NCBI GenBank assembly: GCA_934717855.1
Contig: CAKUZI010000012.1
Location: 1 to 49,480 of the forward strand
DNA: 49,480 nt
From: an uncultured Candidatus Melainabacteria bacterium
GTDB taxonomy: Bacteria > Cyanobacteriota > Vampirovibrionia > Gastranaerophilales > Gastranaerophilaceae
Reading direction: 5' to 3'
The notes beneath the pieces are model-generated. The model searched no databases and had not been told where the DNA came from. It saw only the letters and a program-made list of their open reading frames with translations. A program made the position numbers and the translations under genes. Positions within the stretch are counted from its first letter, which is position 1. Each line of letters starts with the position of its first letter. Positions 15,918 through 24,572 of the stretch are shown here, one piece after another.

Positions 15918-15954
15918 CATGTTTTAAATAATTAAACCCGATAAAAGGTAGAAA

Positions 15955-16887
15955 ATGACAAACTTAAAAGATATAAAAAACAGAATACAAAGTGTTCAGA
16001 GTACCCAAAAGATTACGCGTGCTATGAAAATGGTTGCAGCCGCAAAGGTTAAAAAAGCAGAAAATACAGTAAAAGCATCAAGACCTTTTACTGCTGAATT
16101 AACGTCAATGTTCAAGAAACTGCTTGCATCTGTTGGAAACTACAGTACTCAAAGCCTTAAGATAAAATCAGCAATCGATAATTATCCGGAACTTTTACAG
16201 GTTAGAGAATTAAAGACTGTTGGTTTGCTTGTTGTAACATCTAACAAAGGGCTTGCCGGTGCATACAATGCGAATGTTATTAGAAGAACTTTGCAAACAA
16301 TCAAGGATTACGAAGCTAATGGTATTAGTACTGTTCTTTATGTTGTAGGTCAAAAAGGTATTTCTACCTTAAAAAGAAAGTGCAAAGACTTGAATTGTGA
16401 ATTATCAAAAACATATTTAAGTGTTGCAAATGACCCAACAGGTGAAGGAGCAAAGATTGTTATAGAGGACATTGCGGAAGATTTTGTGGCACACAAAATT
16501 GATAAGATTGAGGTCATTACTACTCGTTTTAAGAATATGATGAGTTATTTTGTTGAAAGTTGGACTATTTTACCACTTAAGGGGTTAAATGATAATCACG
16601 AAAAAATCACTGATAACGTAATCGAACCGTTAATGGAGTTTACTCCGGATATGCATAATATATTGCAAAAAATAGTTCCTATGTATATGACCAATATTCT
16701 TTACCAATCATTATTAGAAGCTCAAGCAAGTGAATTAGCAAGCCGAATGACTGCGATGTCTGCTGCTACAACAAATGCTGAAAAGATGATTAAGGAATTG
16801 TCAGTTCAATACAATAAAACTAGACAATTTGCCATCACACAAGAAATTATTGAAGTAGTTTCAGGTGCTAACGCTCAATTAGGTTAA
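15955..16887 (+). CDS. atpG: ATP synthase F1 subunit gamma
   Basis: The central rotor shaft, 310 residues. Both conserved ends are present: TQKITRAMKMVAAAKVKKAE at the start and YNKTRQFAITQEIIEVVSGA at the end, with ASELASRMTAMSAAT before it. Cyanobacterial and chloroplast gammas carry a regulatory insertion after the ILPL segment; here only about 24 residues separate TILPL from the C-terminal helix, so that insertion seems absent. Some extra length lies instead near residues 50-80. It ends the gene cluster. Confidence 0.95.
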   Translation: MTNLKDIKNRIQSVQSTQKITRAMKMVAAAKVKKAENTVKASRPFTAELTSMFKKLLASVGNYSTQSLKIKSAIDNYPELLQVRELKTVGLLVVTSNKGLAGAYNANVIRRTLQTIKDYEANGISTVLYVVGQKGISTLKRKCKDLNCELSKTYLSVANDPTGEGAKIVIEDIAEDFVAHKIDKIEVITTRFKNMMSYFVESWTILPLKGLNDNHEKITDNVIEPLMEFTPDMHNILQKIVPMYMTNILYQSLLEAQASELASRMTAMSAATTNAEKMIKELSVQYNKTRQFAITQEIIEVVSGANAQLG

Positions 16888-16935
16888 AATAATATATGAA
16901 GCTTACTTTCTTTTAGAGATGGGCTAATCTTGCTA

Positions 16936-18633
16936 TTATTTCCCAAGGAAAGCTTTGCTTTCCGGTTTCATCATTGATGCATATTGAGCATTAACACTAA
17001 CGGCTGTTTGTGTTTCTTGTTGTTTTGGTTGTTCAGTAACACCTTTTTTAGCTTTTTCTGTGGCAATACGAGCTTTTCTTTTTGCTTCTGATTTATTAGT
17101 CATGTAAATATTAAGTTTTGGAATTCCGACACCTAATACAAGCCCTGAATACAAGTAACCTGCTACTTGAGCAATGCTTAAAATTCTTAATTTACCTTTA
17201 GCTTCTTTGCGTAGTGCAGATGATACACGAGTATCTTCTAGTTTTTTCAACATTTGTTTGAATGTTAGAGCTTTTCCGTTTTCAATTGTATCTATGTTTG
17301 CTGCTTTTAAAGCTTTATGCAAAACTTCATCACGTGTAAACATTGGAGATTTTATCAACTTGTTAAAGAAACCTTTACCGTGTTCTTTTTCGCTATAATT
17401 CAAAAGGTTTTGATCTAGTGAATTTGCAACCATTTTGGCAACAAAATTACCTAAAATTAACCAGTTCAAGAACCCTAAAGTATCTTTTACAATACCTTCT
17501 CTAAGTTCGTCTTTGTCTCTGGCTGCCATAAATCTTGACATAATTGTTACGCCATAAATAAATTTAAATTGGTTTAAAGTTGGAACAAGCCCCTTGAATT
17601 GGATTTTCTTTAATATCCCTTTTATACCGCCGTCAAGTCCAATAGTAGCGATAGCACCAGCTCCAAAAACACCTGCTGCAGCTGTTTTTAAAAGTTTAAA
17701 ACCGGTAGATTTATCTTTTTCACGACCTTCTACGCCTACAAATCCGTCACTACCTGTTTTCTTTTTAGTAAGATAAATGTTTAACGGTTGAATTGACATC
17801 CCAATTGCAGATGCAATACCTATACCTAGCATAGAACGTCTTAAATTCATATGTTTTAATGAATTTAAGAATTTGTTTGATGTGATGTCTTTACTTTCTT
17901 TAAATGCATTACCGACTTTGTCAGTAACAAAAGTTCTAGATACATCATAAACATTATCTAATATATTGGCAATAGAATTAGTTTGTTGTGATTTATCCAA
18001 TCTAAATGAGTTTTCAGAACCTGTAGAGTGCATAATAACAGATTTTGCGTACTCTTTCAATTCTTTAGAAATTGTAACAGGAGCTTTATCGCCATTTAAA
18101 ACTTCAGCATATTTGTTAACAACAGCATCAATTGTCTCTTTCGGAATAGCTTTCCATTCGTCACCAATTCTTGTTTCAGTACCTTTAAATACATCGTGTA
18201 AATAATCTTTTAAAGGAGCTTCATTTCCTGCCTTAACTTGTTTATCCCAGGCTTTTCCTAAGAAATCAAGAGTATCATCATCAACAAAAAGTTTATTTGC
18301 TTTGATTCCATAAGCTTTATTTATGCCGGTTGCAAGCAACAAACCTGCAAGCATACCATAAACACCAACTAATGAATGGTTGGCAGTTCCGGAAGCTTCA
18401 CGTCTACCTGTTTCAAAACCAGCAGCAGGGCCTCTGTTAACTAAATCAACAGAAGTTCTCGGAATAACCATAAAGCTAAGGTCAACTGCGTTTGCTCCCC
18501 AAGCTTGGTTAGTGTCTAAAAACCTTAAGCCCAAAGTTGCAAAATCGCCTAAACCTGTAAAGTTTACGTTTTCTTTTTTATTTTCAATTTTATTTTGTTG
18601 TTGTATTTGAGGTTGAATTTGTTGAATTTTCAT
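16936..18633 (-). CDS. Large hypothetical protein, paralogue of the gene at 18649
   Basis: A 565-residue protein without a family I can name. After a Gln-rich start comes NVNFTGLGDF, then VIPRTSVDL and GFETGRREASG, several hydrophobic segments (e.g. GMLAGLLLATGI, LRRSMLGIGIASAIGMSIQP, LYSGLVLGVGIP) and the block QFKGLVPTLNQ...SRFMAARDKDELREG. These blocks occur in the same order in the neighbouring 572-residue protein. Hydrophobic segments suggest membrane association; no signal peptide. The C-terminus is Lys/Gln-rich. AAGGAG lies 11 bases before the start. It is 15 bp after its paralogue, so one operon. Confidence 0.8.
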   Translation of the reverse strand: MKIQQIQPQIQQQNKIENKKENVNFTGLGDFATLGLRFLDTNQAWGANAVDLSFMVIPRTSVDLVNRGPAAGFETGRREASGTANHSLVGVYGMLAGLLLATGINKAYGIKANKLFVDDDTLDFLGKAWDKQVKAGNEAPLKDYLHDVFKGTETRIGDEWKAIPKETIDAVVNKYAEVLNGDKAPVTISKELKEYAKSVIMHSTGSENSFRLDKSQQTNSIANILDNVYDVSRTFVTDKVGNAFKESKDITSNKFLNSLKHMNLRRSMLGIGIASAIGMSIQPLNIYLTKKKTGSDGFVGVEGREKDKSTGFKLLKTAAAGVFGAGAIATIGLDGGIKGILKKIQFKGLVPTLNQFKFIYGVTIMSRFMAARDKDELREGIVKDTLGFLNWLILGNFVAKMVANSLDQNLLNYSEKEHGKGFFNKLIKSPMFTRDEVLHKALKAANIDTIENGKALTFKQMLKKLEDTRVSSALRKEAKGKLRILSIAQVAGYLYSGLVLGVGIPKLNIYMTNKSEAKRKARIATEKAKKGVTEQPKQQETQTAVSVNAQYASMMKPESKAFLGK

Positions 18634-18648
18634 AACTGATGTTTCTCC

Positions 18649-20367
18649 TTACGAATTAAAAAATGACTTAAATGTTGTGTTGTCCTTTACCAAGGCTCTT
18701 GTGAATTCATCTGTAGGCGTCGTGCCCGTTATAGATGATGTCTTGGAGGAGGAGCCCGTACCGGTCGAGCCGGTATTTGCATTTAAGTTTGCAGAATTTT
18801 TTTCTGTATTTAATTTCGCAAGTTCTTCTGCACGTTTTTTGTTAGTTTGCGACCTAGTGTATAATGGGATAAATACGCCAAGTGCCAATAACGAGAATAC
18901 GATATTGCCTGCTTGACATAAAGTTCTTAATCGTTTGTCTTTTATTGTTGCAAGTTCATCTGAAGATTTAAGGTTAGTATGTTTTGCCCAATCCCAGAAT
19001 TTTTGCAATGGATTTGCATTTGGCTTAGCTTCTTTTAATCTGTTGATTAAGTGTGTCCCAGGGTTTTTCTTTTCAAGGAATGTTGCTATCCCTTTAGCAA
19101 CATAATCGCCTAAGAAATAGAAGCTTGAAAATGTTGCAATATCTCGAATGGTAGCCTCTCTAAGCTCGTTTTTATCTTCAGATGCTCCCATTCTGCTAGC
19201 AAATGTTGCTGTTGAAATAATTCTTGCCTGATCCATTGTAGGGAAAATTCCTTTAAATTGGAAAACATTTTTCAATATTGGTCTATCCAAAAACATTGAT
19301 AGCCCACAAACACCAAGCATAGAACCAATTGAAATGAATTTTTGAACAAGCAATTCTTTCTTTTCTTTTGGTGTCATTTCTTTTTGTTCGTTGTCTTTTC
19401 CAAAGTCTTTATATATTGGAGCTCCTTTTTGACCAGATGTTTTGCGTGTAATCCATCTGTTAATAGGTTGCATTGAAATAGCAAGAGGAATAACAATTCC
19501 AAGCCCGCCAATACTTTTCCAGTTGACAAGTTTCGTAGCTTTTTTGAAGTATTGAGATAGCTTGTCTGCATCTTTAATATCTTCTTTAATTACACCACGC
19601 AACATTTTAACAGTGTCATCGCAAATAGCTTCTAAATTGTTTGAGAAAAATCCTTTATCATTTTTAAACTTAATGTTTTCTGCAATATGAGTTTCTTCAA
19701 CAATTGACCTATAAGCCTCTTTAACCCTCTTAGATTCGTGGTCTTTTGCTAATACGTCGTCAACAAGAGCATTAACAGCTCTATCGAGTTTTTCGTTGCC
19801 AATCTTACCAACAAATTTGCCATTTGCATCTGTTCTAATACCAAAAATATCTGCAAAGTGTTTTGTTTCACTTCCGTCAACACCGGACAAACTACCAAGT
19901 TCGTCTCTAAATGTGTTGTAAACTTTTTGTCTTTGGTCAAGAGCGTTATTCTTAAAATGTGGTGAATAGAAATCGTGAATTTTGTTTATAGCATCTTCGT
20001 TAGCCCAAGTAGAAGATAAGTCAGACTTCCCAAAACCTTTCATAATAGGCTTTTGTAAAAGTTTAGCAATTCCTGCAACAATAAATCCTGGAATTAAACA
20101 GTTTACGATTAATCCGGAACCTTCTCTTCTAAAAGCTTCAAAACCAGCAAATGCGTTAGATTCTTTTGTTTCAATAACGGTACGAGGAACAATCGCTGTA
20201 GACAAATCAAGAACAGTTACGTTAATCATTGGTTGTTTTTCGCATTGTTGTATTAACAAAATAGGCAAATCAATCAACCCACCACGGAATGATGGATTTT
20301 TTTGCATATTATTATCCCTTTTTGGGGTATTGTTATTTACACTTGCTAAACTAACTTTTTCTATCAT
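18649..20367 (-). CDS. Large hypothetical protein, paralogue of the gene at 16936
   Basis: A 572-residue unknown. It shares with its neighbour, in order, an F-x-G motif near the start (NPSFRGG), AIVPRTVIETK, GFEAFRREGSG, MQPINRWITRK and FQFKGIFPTMDQ...SRMGASEDKNELREA. Hydrophobic segments (CLIPGFIVAGIAKLL, SIGSMLGVCGLSMF, ALGVFIPLYT) point to membrane association. Near the C-terminus a Ser/Thr/Gly stretch (GSTGTGSSSKTSSITG) is encoded by unusually GC-rich DNA. The start is uncertain: the ATG at 20367 lacks a ribosome binding site, while an ATG at 20307 follows AAAGGGAT. Confidence 0.78.
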   Translation of the reverse strand: MIEKVSLASVNNNTPKRDNNMQKNPSFRGGLIDLPILLIQQCEKQPMINVTVLDLSTAIVPRTVIETKESNAFAGFEAFRREGSGLIVNCLIPGFIVAGIAKLLQKPIMKGFGKSDLSSTWANEDAINKIHDFYSPHFKNNALDQRQKVYNTFRDELGSLSGVDGSETKHFADIFGIRTDANGKFVGKIGNEKLDRAVNALVDDVLAKDHESKRVKEAYRSIVEETHIAENIKFKNDKGFFSNNLEAICDDTVKMLRGVIKEDIKDADKLSQYFKKATKLVNWKSIGGLGIVIPLAISMQPINRWITRKTSGQKGAPIYKDFGKDNEQKEMTPKEKKELLVQKFISIGSMLGVCGLSMFLDRPILKNVFQFKGIFPTMDQARIISTATFASRMGASEDKNELREATIRDIATFSSFYFLGDYVAKGIATFLEKKNPGTHLINRLKEAKPNANPLQKFWDWAKHTNLKSSDELATIKDKRLRTLCQAGNIVFSLLALGVFIPLYTRSQTNKKRAEELAKLNTEKNSANLNANTGSTGTGSSSKTSSITGTTPTDEFTRALVKDNTTFKSFFNS

Positions 20368-20397
20368 ATTACGTCTGGTTTTTAAAACTACACAACT

Positions 20398-20406
20398 ATT
20401 ATACCA
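20398..20406 (-). promoter_or_regulatory. Extended -10 promoter element of the paralogue operon
   Basis: On the minus strand TGGTATAAT lies 30 bp before the ATG at 20367. No good -35 box accompanies it, which extended -10 promoters tolerate. The rest of the 281-bp spacer up to 20648 is AT-rich and shows no gene. Confidence 0.45.
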
Positions 20407-20648
20407 TTACACAATAATATTAAAAGTCGGGCAAAAAAAAAATTGCGCAAGTTAACTGTAATATTAAGGAGATATTAAGACGATTTTTTGATTATTTATT
20501 AAAAATATAGACATTTTAAGCCTATTTTTTTGGTTTTTTAGCATAAAACTGGCAAAATAAAAACAAAAAAGGTTAATTTACTTTAAAAAATTAGTAAAAA
20601 TTTATTGTAAATAATTGTAAAGATAGCGCTTAATTTATAAAAAACGCC

Positions 20649-22058
20649 TTAATTTTCGGCTTTAAAAAAGCTTTTTACAAAGTCAATAGCATGGTCTTTT
20701 GTAATAACATCTCCAGATAATTGAGCTTCGTGTAAAGCGTTCATTATTTCACCTAATTGTTTTGAAGGTTTAATATTTAACAATTGCATAACATCATTAC
20801 CGGTTAATAATTTTGGAAGAGGTTTTAAGGTTTCGCGAGTTTCCAAGTAAAATCTTAATAACATGTTCAAATATGTTATATTATTTTCAACTATTTGATC
20901 AGTAATTTCAGGACCTCTTGCTGATAATCTGTCTGCTTGAGCCAAAATTATTTCGTCAATTGAATTATCTTCCATTTTACGAATATAGCGCATCATTATT
21001 TTTTCGGTAATTTGCGGAGAATTCATTACATGTGAAGGATAAATGTGGTATTTTATCATCATTGAAATGTAATCAATTTGTTTGTTTGATAAGTGCAAAT
21101 TCTTTAAAAATTTGACAGCTAACTTCGCTCCAACATCGTCGTGTTTAATAAATCTATGTTTTCCCTCTTCGATAGTCCAAGTTGAAAATTTTCCGATGTC
21201 ATGCATAAAAGCAGCTAATTTTAGATGAGCAAGTCTTGAAAAACCACCAAAATCAATTCTATCTAAGTGTTCTTTAACTTCATCAGAGGCATTTTCGTAT
21301 AAATTTTGAACTTGTTTAACTGTTTCAATTGAATGATGAAACAGGTCTAAGTGATGATGCGAATTAGGAGGAACTTGTTTTAATTCTTTTACAAATGGAA
21401 ATACTTCTTCCAAAATCCAAGTTTTATTCATGTTTTCAAGGGCTTTATCAGCATATTTTCCGGAAAATAATGCCATAATTTCGTGACATACTCTTTCAAC
21501 TGCCGGTTTATGAATTAAATCAGCGTATTTGCAAACAGCATTAATTGTTTCCGGAGCAAGTTCAAAGCCATACAAAGCTTGAAAACGGTAAACTCTTAGT
21601 AACCTTAGAGGGTCATCTACAAAATTCAACTCGTTTACGTAATTTATACATTTATTTTTAATGTCGGTAACTCCGCCAGAAATATCTATTAATTCACCGG
21701 TTCTTATGTTCACGGCAATTGCATTAATAGTCAAATCTCTTCGCATTAAGTCGTTTTCAATAGAATCTCCGACCGGATTTGTAACGTCAATATAATTTAC
21801 TTTATCTTTTAAAACAATTCTATATATGCGGTTTTCTTCATCTAATGGGACAAATGTCGCATCAAAAAGTTCTGCAAGTTTTAAAGAAAAACTTTTTGCG
21901 TCTTCATCCATAACAATAATGTCTCTATCCGTGCTTTCCAGTCCCATATAATAGTCTCGAACCGTTCCACCTACAAGATAGATTTCATTGTTAAATTTTT
22001 CTATAATTTTTGCTAAAATTGGATCTGATTTAATTTTGTCTATAATTACTGAATTCAT
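20649..22058 (-). CDS. CCA-adding tRNA nucleotidyltransferase / poly(A) polymerase family, with HD domain
   Basis: A class II nucleotidyltransferase of 469 residues that adds CCA (or A) to tRNA 3' ends. The head domain has YLVGGTVRDYYMG, the metal pair in DRDIIVMD and RRDLTINAIAVN; the neck contains DDPLRLLRVYRFQALYGFE. The C-terminal half carries an HD phosphohydrolase domain (HDIGKFSTW, and HHHLDLFHHS upstream), as in CCA enzymes that also repair or hydrolyse phosphate ends. CCA versus A specificity cannot be read by eye. It overlaps the rsmE gene by 29 bp; AGGAAA lies before the start. Confidence 0.9.
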   Translation of the reverse strand: MNSVIIDKIKSDPILAKIIEKFNNEIYLVGGTVRDYYMGLESTDRDIIVMDEDAKSFSLKLAELFDATFVPLDEENRIYRIVLKDKVNYIDVTNPVGDSIENDLMRRDLTINAIAVNIRTGELIDISGGVTDIKNKCINYVNELNFVDDPLRLLRVYRFQALYGFELAPETINAVCKYADLIHKPAVERVCHEIMALFSGKYADKALENMNKTWILEEVFPFVKELKQVPPNSHHHLDLFHHSIETVKQVQNLYENASDEVKEHLDRIDFGGFSRLAHLKLAAFMHDIGKFSTWTIEEGKHRFIKHDDVGAKLAVKFLKNLHLSNKQIDYISMMIKYHIYPSHVMNSPQITEKIMMRYIRKMEDNSIDEIILAQADRLSARGPEITDQIVENNITYLNMLLRFYLETRETLKPLPKLLTGNDVMQLLNIKPSKQLGEIMNALHEAQLSGDVITKDHAIDFVKSFFKAEN

Positions 22059-22779
22059 ATATTATATTTCCTAACGCAACCGTTACTGCTGTATCTGCCT
22101 TTAAAATAAGCTCCCCGAGTGTTAACATAGGGATATTATTTTCTTTAAACATTTCAAATTCTTTTGGCGAAAAACCGCCCTCGGGGCCAATTATTACAAT
22201 CAACTTGTCCTCGTTTTTTATTGGAGATTTTTCACAGTATTCGTGTAAAGTAAAATTTGTTAATCTTTCGCAAAAAGATATAACTTTGTAGCCATCTTCT
22301 TGCAATTTTATAATATTTTCTAAATTTGTCAATTCATAACATGTTGGGATATAAGCCCGTTCGCATTGCTTAGAAGCTTCATACATAATCCTTTGCCACT
22401 TCGGTATTTTCTTCTCTATAACAGAAGAAGCTAAGGTACAATTGTCTGTATTAACAGGATAAACGCCATCCACACCAAGTTCTGTGGATTTTTCCATAAC
22501 AAAATTTTGTGCATCACTTCTTAAAGGGCTTTGTGCCAAATAAAGCTTAAACGGCAATTTTCGTTGAGATTTGTAGCTGTTTTCTATATTTACTGTAATT
22601 GATTTGTTATCAACTTCTTGTACAATTGTTTCATATTGAATTTGCTTTTCATCAATTAGCAAAAGTTTTTCGTTTCTACGTATTCTAAGAGATTTGGCAA
22701 GGTGATTAAATGTATCTTTATCAGAAATTATAACCTTGTTATCAATGACATCTTTTGAATTTATAAAAAAATGTGGCAT
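22030..22779 (-). CDS. rsmE: 16S rRNA (uracil1498-N3)-methyltransferase
   Basis: SPOUT-fold methyltransferase that modifies U1498 of 16S rRNA in the 30S subunit. The 249-residue protein has the N-terminal PUA-like region (HLAKSLRIRRNEKLLLID), QSPLRSDAQNFVMEKSTELGVDGVYP, and the knot motif VIIGPEGGFSPKEFEMF followed by LGELILKADTAVTVALG (usually LGxRILRxETA; here Lys-Ala-Asp replaces Arg-x-Glu). Part of a lipoprotein-lgt-rsmE-cca series on the minus strand. Confidence 0.92.
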   Translation of the reverse strand: MPHFFINSKDVIDNKVIISDKDTFNHLAKSLRIRRNEKLLLIDEKQIQYETIVQEVDNKSITVNIENSYKSQRKLPFKLYLAQSPLRSDAQNFVMEKSTELGVDGVYPVNTDNCTLASSVIEKKIPKWQRIMYEASKQCERAYIPTCYELTNLENIIKLQEDGYKVISFCERLTNFTLHEYCEKSPIKNEDKLIVIIGPEGGFSPKEFEMFKENNIPMLTLGELILKADTAVTVALGNIIYEFSNYRQN

Positions 22780-22824
22780 AACAACTCCTTATAACAATGA
22801 TATTACAAAGTCACAAATTTGTCA

Positions 22825-23610
22825 TTAAAAAGATTTTTTTCTGGTTAAAATCATAATTGCAACTGAGGCTACAACAATAATAATTAGAGAAACCAACTGC
22901 GCAATTGGAATTCCATCAATATTTAAAGCGCTATCAATCCTAAAATGTTCTACTATAATTCTAACTATAGAATACATTATCAAGTATAAACAGGCTAATA
23001 CCCCCGGAGATTTAGATAATTTTTTGAAACAAATTAATAAAATCAAAAAAATTAAAAAATCAAAAATACTTTCATATAAAAAAGTCGGATGAAAATATTT
23101 AAAATCTATGTATTGTGGTGGTCTATGAGTAATTGGAATATACAATTTCCATGGTAGATTTGTTGGAGTTCCAAAAGCTTCAGAATTAAAGAAATTTCCC
23201 CATCTTCCAATACTTTGTCCTAAGGCTGTTCCACACAAAAAAACATCTATTAACTTTAAAAAAGACATTTTATATTTTTTTGAAAAAGTATAAAGAGCTA
23301 ATATTCCTATAATAATCACACCATGGATAGAAAGTCCGCCTTGTCTTATGTAAAAAATCTCTAACGGATGTTTTACATAATATGAAAAATTAACAAGACA
23401 ATAATATAATCGTGCTCCAATTATTCCGATAATGATTATATATGGCGAAAAATCAATTATTTTGGAAGCTTCTTGTTTATTATAAAAAAGCTTATAAAGA
23501 AAATACGCACAATAAACCCCGACAAATATCGCACTGGCTAGAATTATTCCATAAAAATAAATAGGAAATCCAAATACATCAAATGCAACGTCTGTTGGGG
23601 ATTGAAACAT
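22825..23610 (-). CDS. lgt: Prolipoprotein diacylglyceryl transferase
   Basis: Adds diacylglycerol to the lipobox cysteine of prolipoproteins at the inner membrane. The 261-residue protein has about seven membrane segments and the Lgt signature GQSIGRWGNFFNSEAFGTPT (usually RxGNFxNxE). HPTFLYESIFDFLIF is the second conserved block. Its start codon directly abuts the stop of the upstream gene, itself a likely lipoprotein, so the enzyme sits beside one of its own substrates. Confidence 0.95.
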   Translation of the reverse strand: MFQSPTDVAFDVFGFPIYFYGIILASAIFVGVYCAYFLYKLFYNKQEASKIIDFSPYIIIIGIIGARLYYCLVNFSYYVKHPLEIFYIRQGGLSIHGVIIIGILALYTFSKKYKMSFLKLIDVFLCGTALGQSIGRWGNFFNSEAFGTPTNLPWKLYIPITHRPPQYIDFKYFHPTFLYESIFDFLIFLILLICFKKLSKSPGVLACLYLIMYSIVRIIVEHFRIDSALNIDGIPIAQLVSLIIIVVASVAIMILTRKKSF

Positions 23611-24189
23611 CTATTTCACGGCATTCTCAGCTAAAAGTTGCTGTAATTCTTTTACCTTTTCTTCTATATAACTTTTGTCGTCTAAATTCCCGCCTTTATC
23701 TTGATATAAACCGTAATCAGAAACAGCGTCATTTAGTAAGTTTTCCAATACTTCTTTAGCTTTTGCCGACAAGGCAACTTTAGATGTATCGTTCTCTTCA
23801 TCTGTATTAATTTTTTCAATAGAACCGTCTTCATTTACTTTTACAGCACCTGAAATAATATCTTTTGCTAAATTTTCCTCGCATACAGCTAGAGAATAAT
23901 AGGCATCTGCGAAATCAGGGTTAAGTTTAATTGCTGTTTGAAATGTTTTAATTGCATTGCTATAATCTTCGGCTTTTGTATAAGCAACTGCTAAATTATA
24001 TTGAGTTTCAAAAATGCTTCCATCTAAATCAACACTAGATTTCAAGCGCTCAATTGCAGATACATAATCGCCTTTATCCATAAAATCTTTTGCTTTATTG
24101 TTAAGTTCCTGTACTGCAAAGTTATTAATACATGCTGTAGAAATTACAGAAATAAACAATATACTAGCTAGTAAAAAAGCTTTTTTCAT
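23611..24189 (-). CDS. TPR-repeat lipoprotein
   Basis: A 192-residue protein with an N-terminal signal and a lipobox-like ISTAC (Cys20), though Ser rather than Leu/Val at -3 is less usual. Two to three tetratricopeptide repeats follow (AKDFMDKGDYVSAIERL, YNLAVAYTKAEDYSNAIKTF, ADAYYSLAVCEENLA). A charged C-terminal helix completes it. It opens the operon with lgt, rsmE and the CCA enzyme. A role in envelope protein assembly is a general inference from TPR lipoproteins; no partner is identified. Confidence 0.8.
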   Translation of the reverse strand: MKKAFLLASILFISVISTACINNFAVQELNNKAKDFMDKGDYVSAIERLKSSVDLDGSIFETQYNLAVAYTKAEDYSNAIKTFQTAIKLNPDFADAYYSLAVCEENLAKDIISGAVKVNEDGSIEKINTDEENDTSKVALSAKAKEVLENLLNDAVSDYGLYQDKGGNLDDKSYIEEKVKELQQLLAENAVK

Positions 24190-24225
24190 GCTATAATCAA
24201 CCTCATAAAGTTATTTGTAATTTTT

Positions 24226-24254
24226 ATTATAAAATAAGCTTAAAGATTTGGCAA
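24226..24254 (-). promoter_or_regulatory. Promoter of the TPR-lgt-rsmE-cca operon
   Basis: Minus strand TTGCCA (24254-24249) and TATAAT (24231-24226) with a 17-bp spacer. The -35 lies within TTTGGCAAAT, whose other strand reads TTGGCA and could be the -35 of the divergent operon at 24300 (weak TACAAA 18 bp on). Confidence 0.6.
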
Positions 24255-24299
24255 ATTTAGTTCATAAAATTTACAAATACTAGAATTAGTGAGGTTAAA

Positions 24300-24572
24300 A
24301 TGTCTGAAGATAAGGTTATTAAATTAGGAGAAAAAAGAGAAAAAGCATCTGAACACTCTCACCATGACAATAAAGAAAAGCATGATGAACTTGTTTATTG
24401 TAGTTTTTGCGGGAGACCCAATACACAAGTATTGAAAATGGTGCAGGGGCCGGGAGTTAATATTTGTTCTGAATGTGCAATGATTGCTGTACAATATTTG
24501 ATTTTGAATGACAGAATGCCATCTGCAGAGGCTCAGGCAATTTTGGATGCGTTTTGGGGGAAAGCTCGCTAA
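24300..24572 (+). CDS. Stand-alone ClpX-type zinc-finger protein
   Basis: A 90-residue protein. Residues 1-30 are charged and His-rich; about residues 32-75 match the ClpX zinc-binding domain: CSFCGRP, GPGVNICSEC, giving the C-x2-C / C-x2-C set. In ClpX this domain dimerises and recruits substrates and adaptors such as SspB. Here nothing of the AAA+ ATPase follows, and the gene ends properly with its stop overlapping the next start (TAATG). It may act as an adaptor or competitor for Clp complexes, which is inference. GTGAGG precedes the start. Confidence 0.8.
   Translation: MSEDKVIKLGEKREKASEHSHHDNKEKHDELVYCSFCGRPNTQVLKMVQGPGVNICSECAMIAVQYLILNDRMPSAEAQAILDAFWGKAR

Noticed and set aside
16947..16963. 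Hairpin GGAAAGC-TTT-GCTTTCC between atpG and the next gene
   Set aside because: Lies inside the end of the minus-strand coding region and has no T run on the plus strand, so it is not called as the atp terminator.
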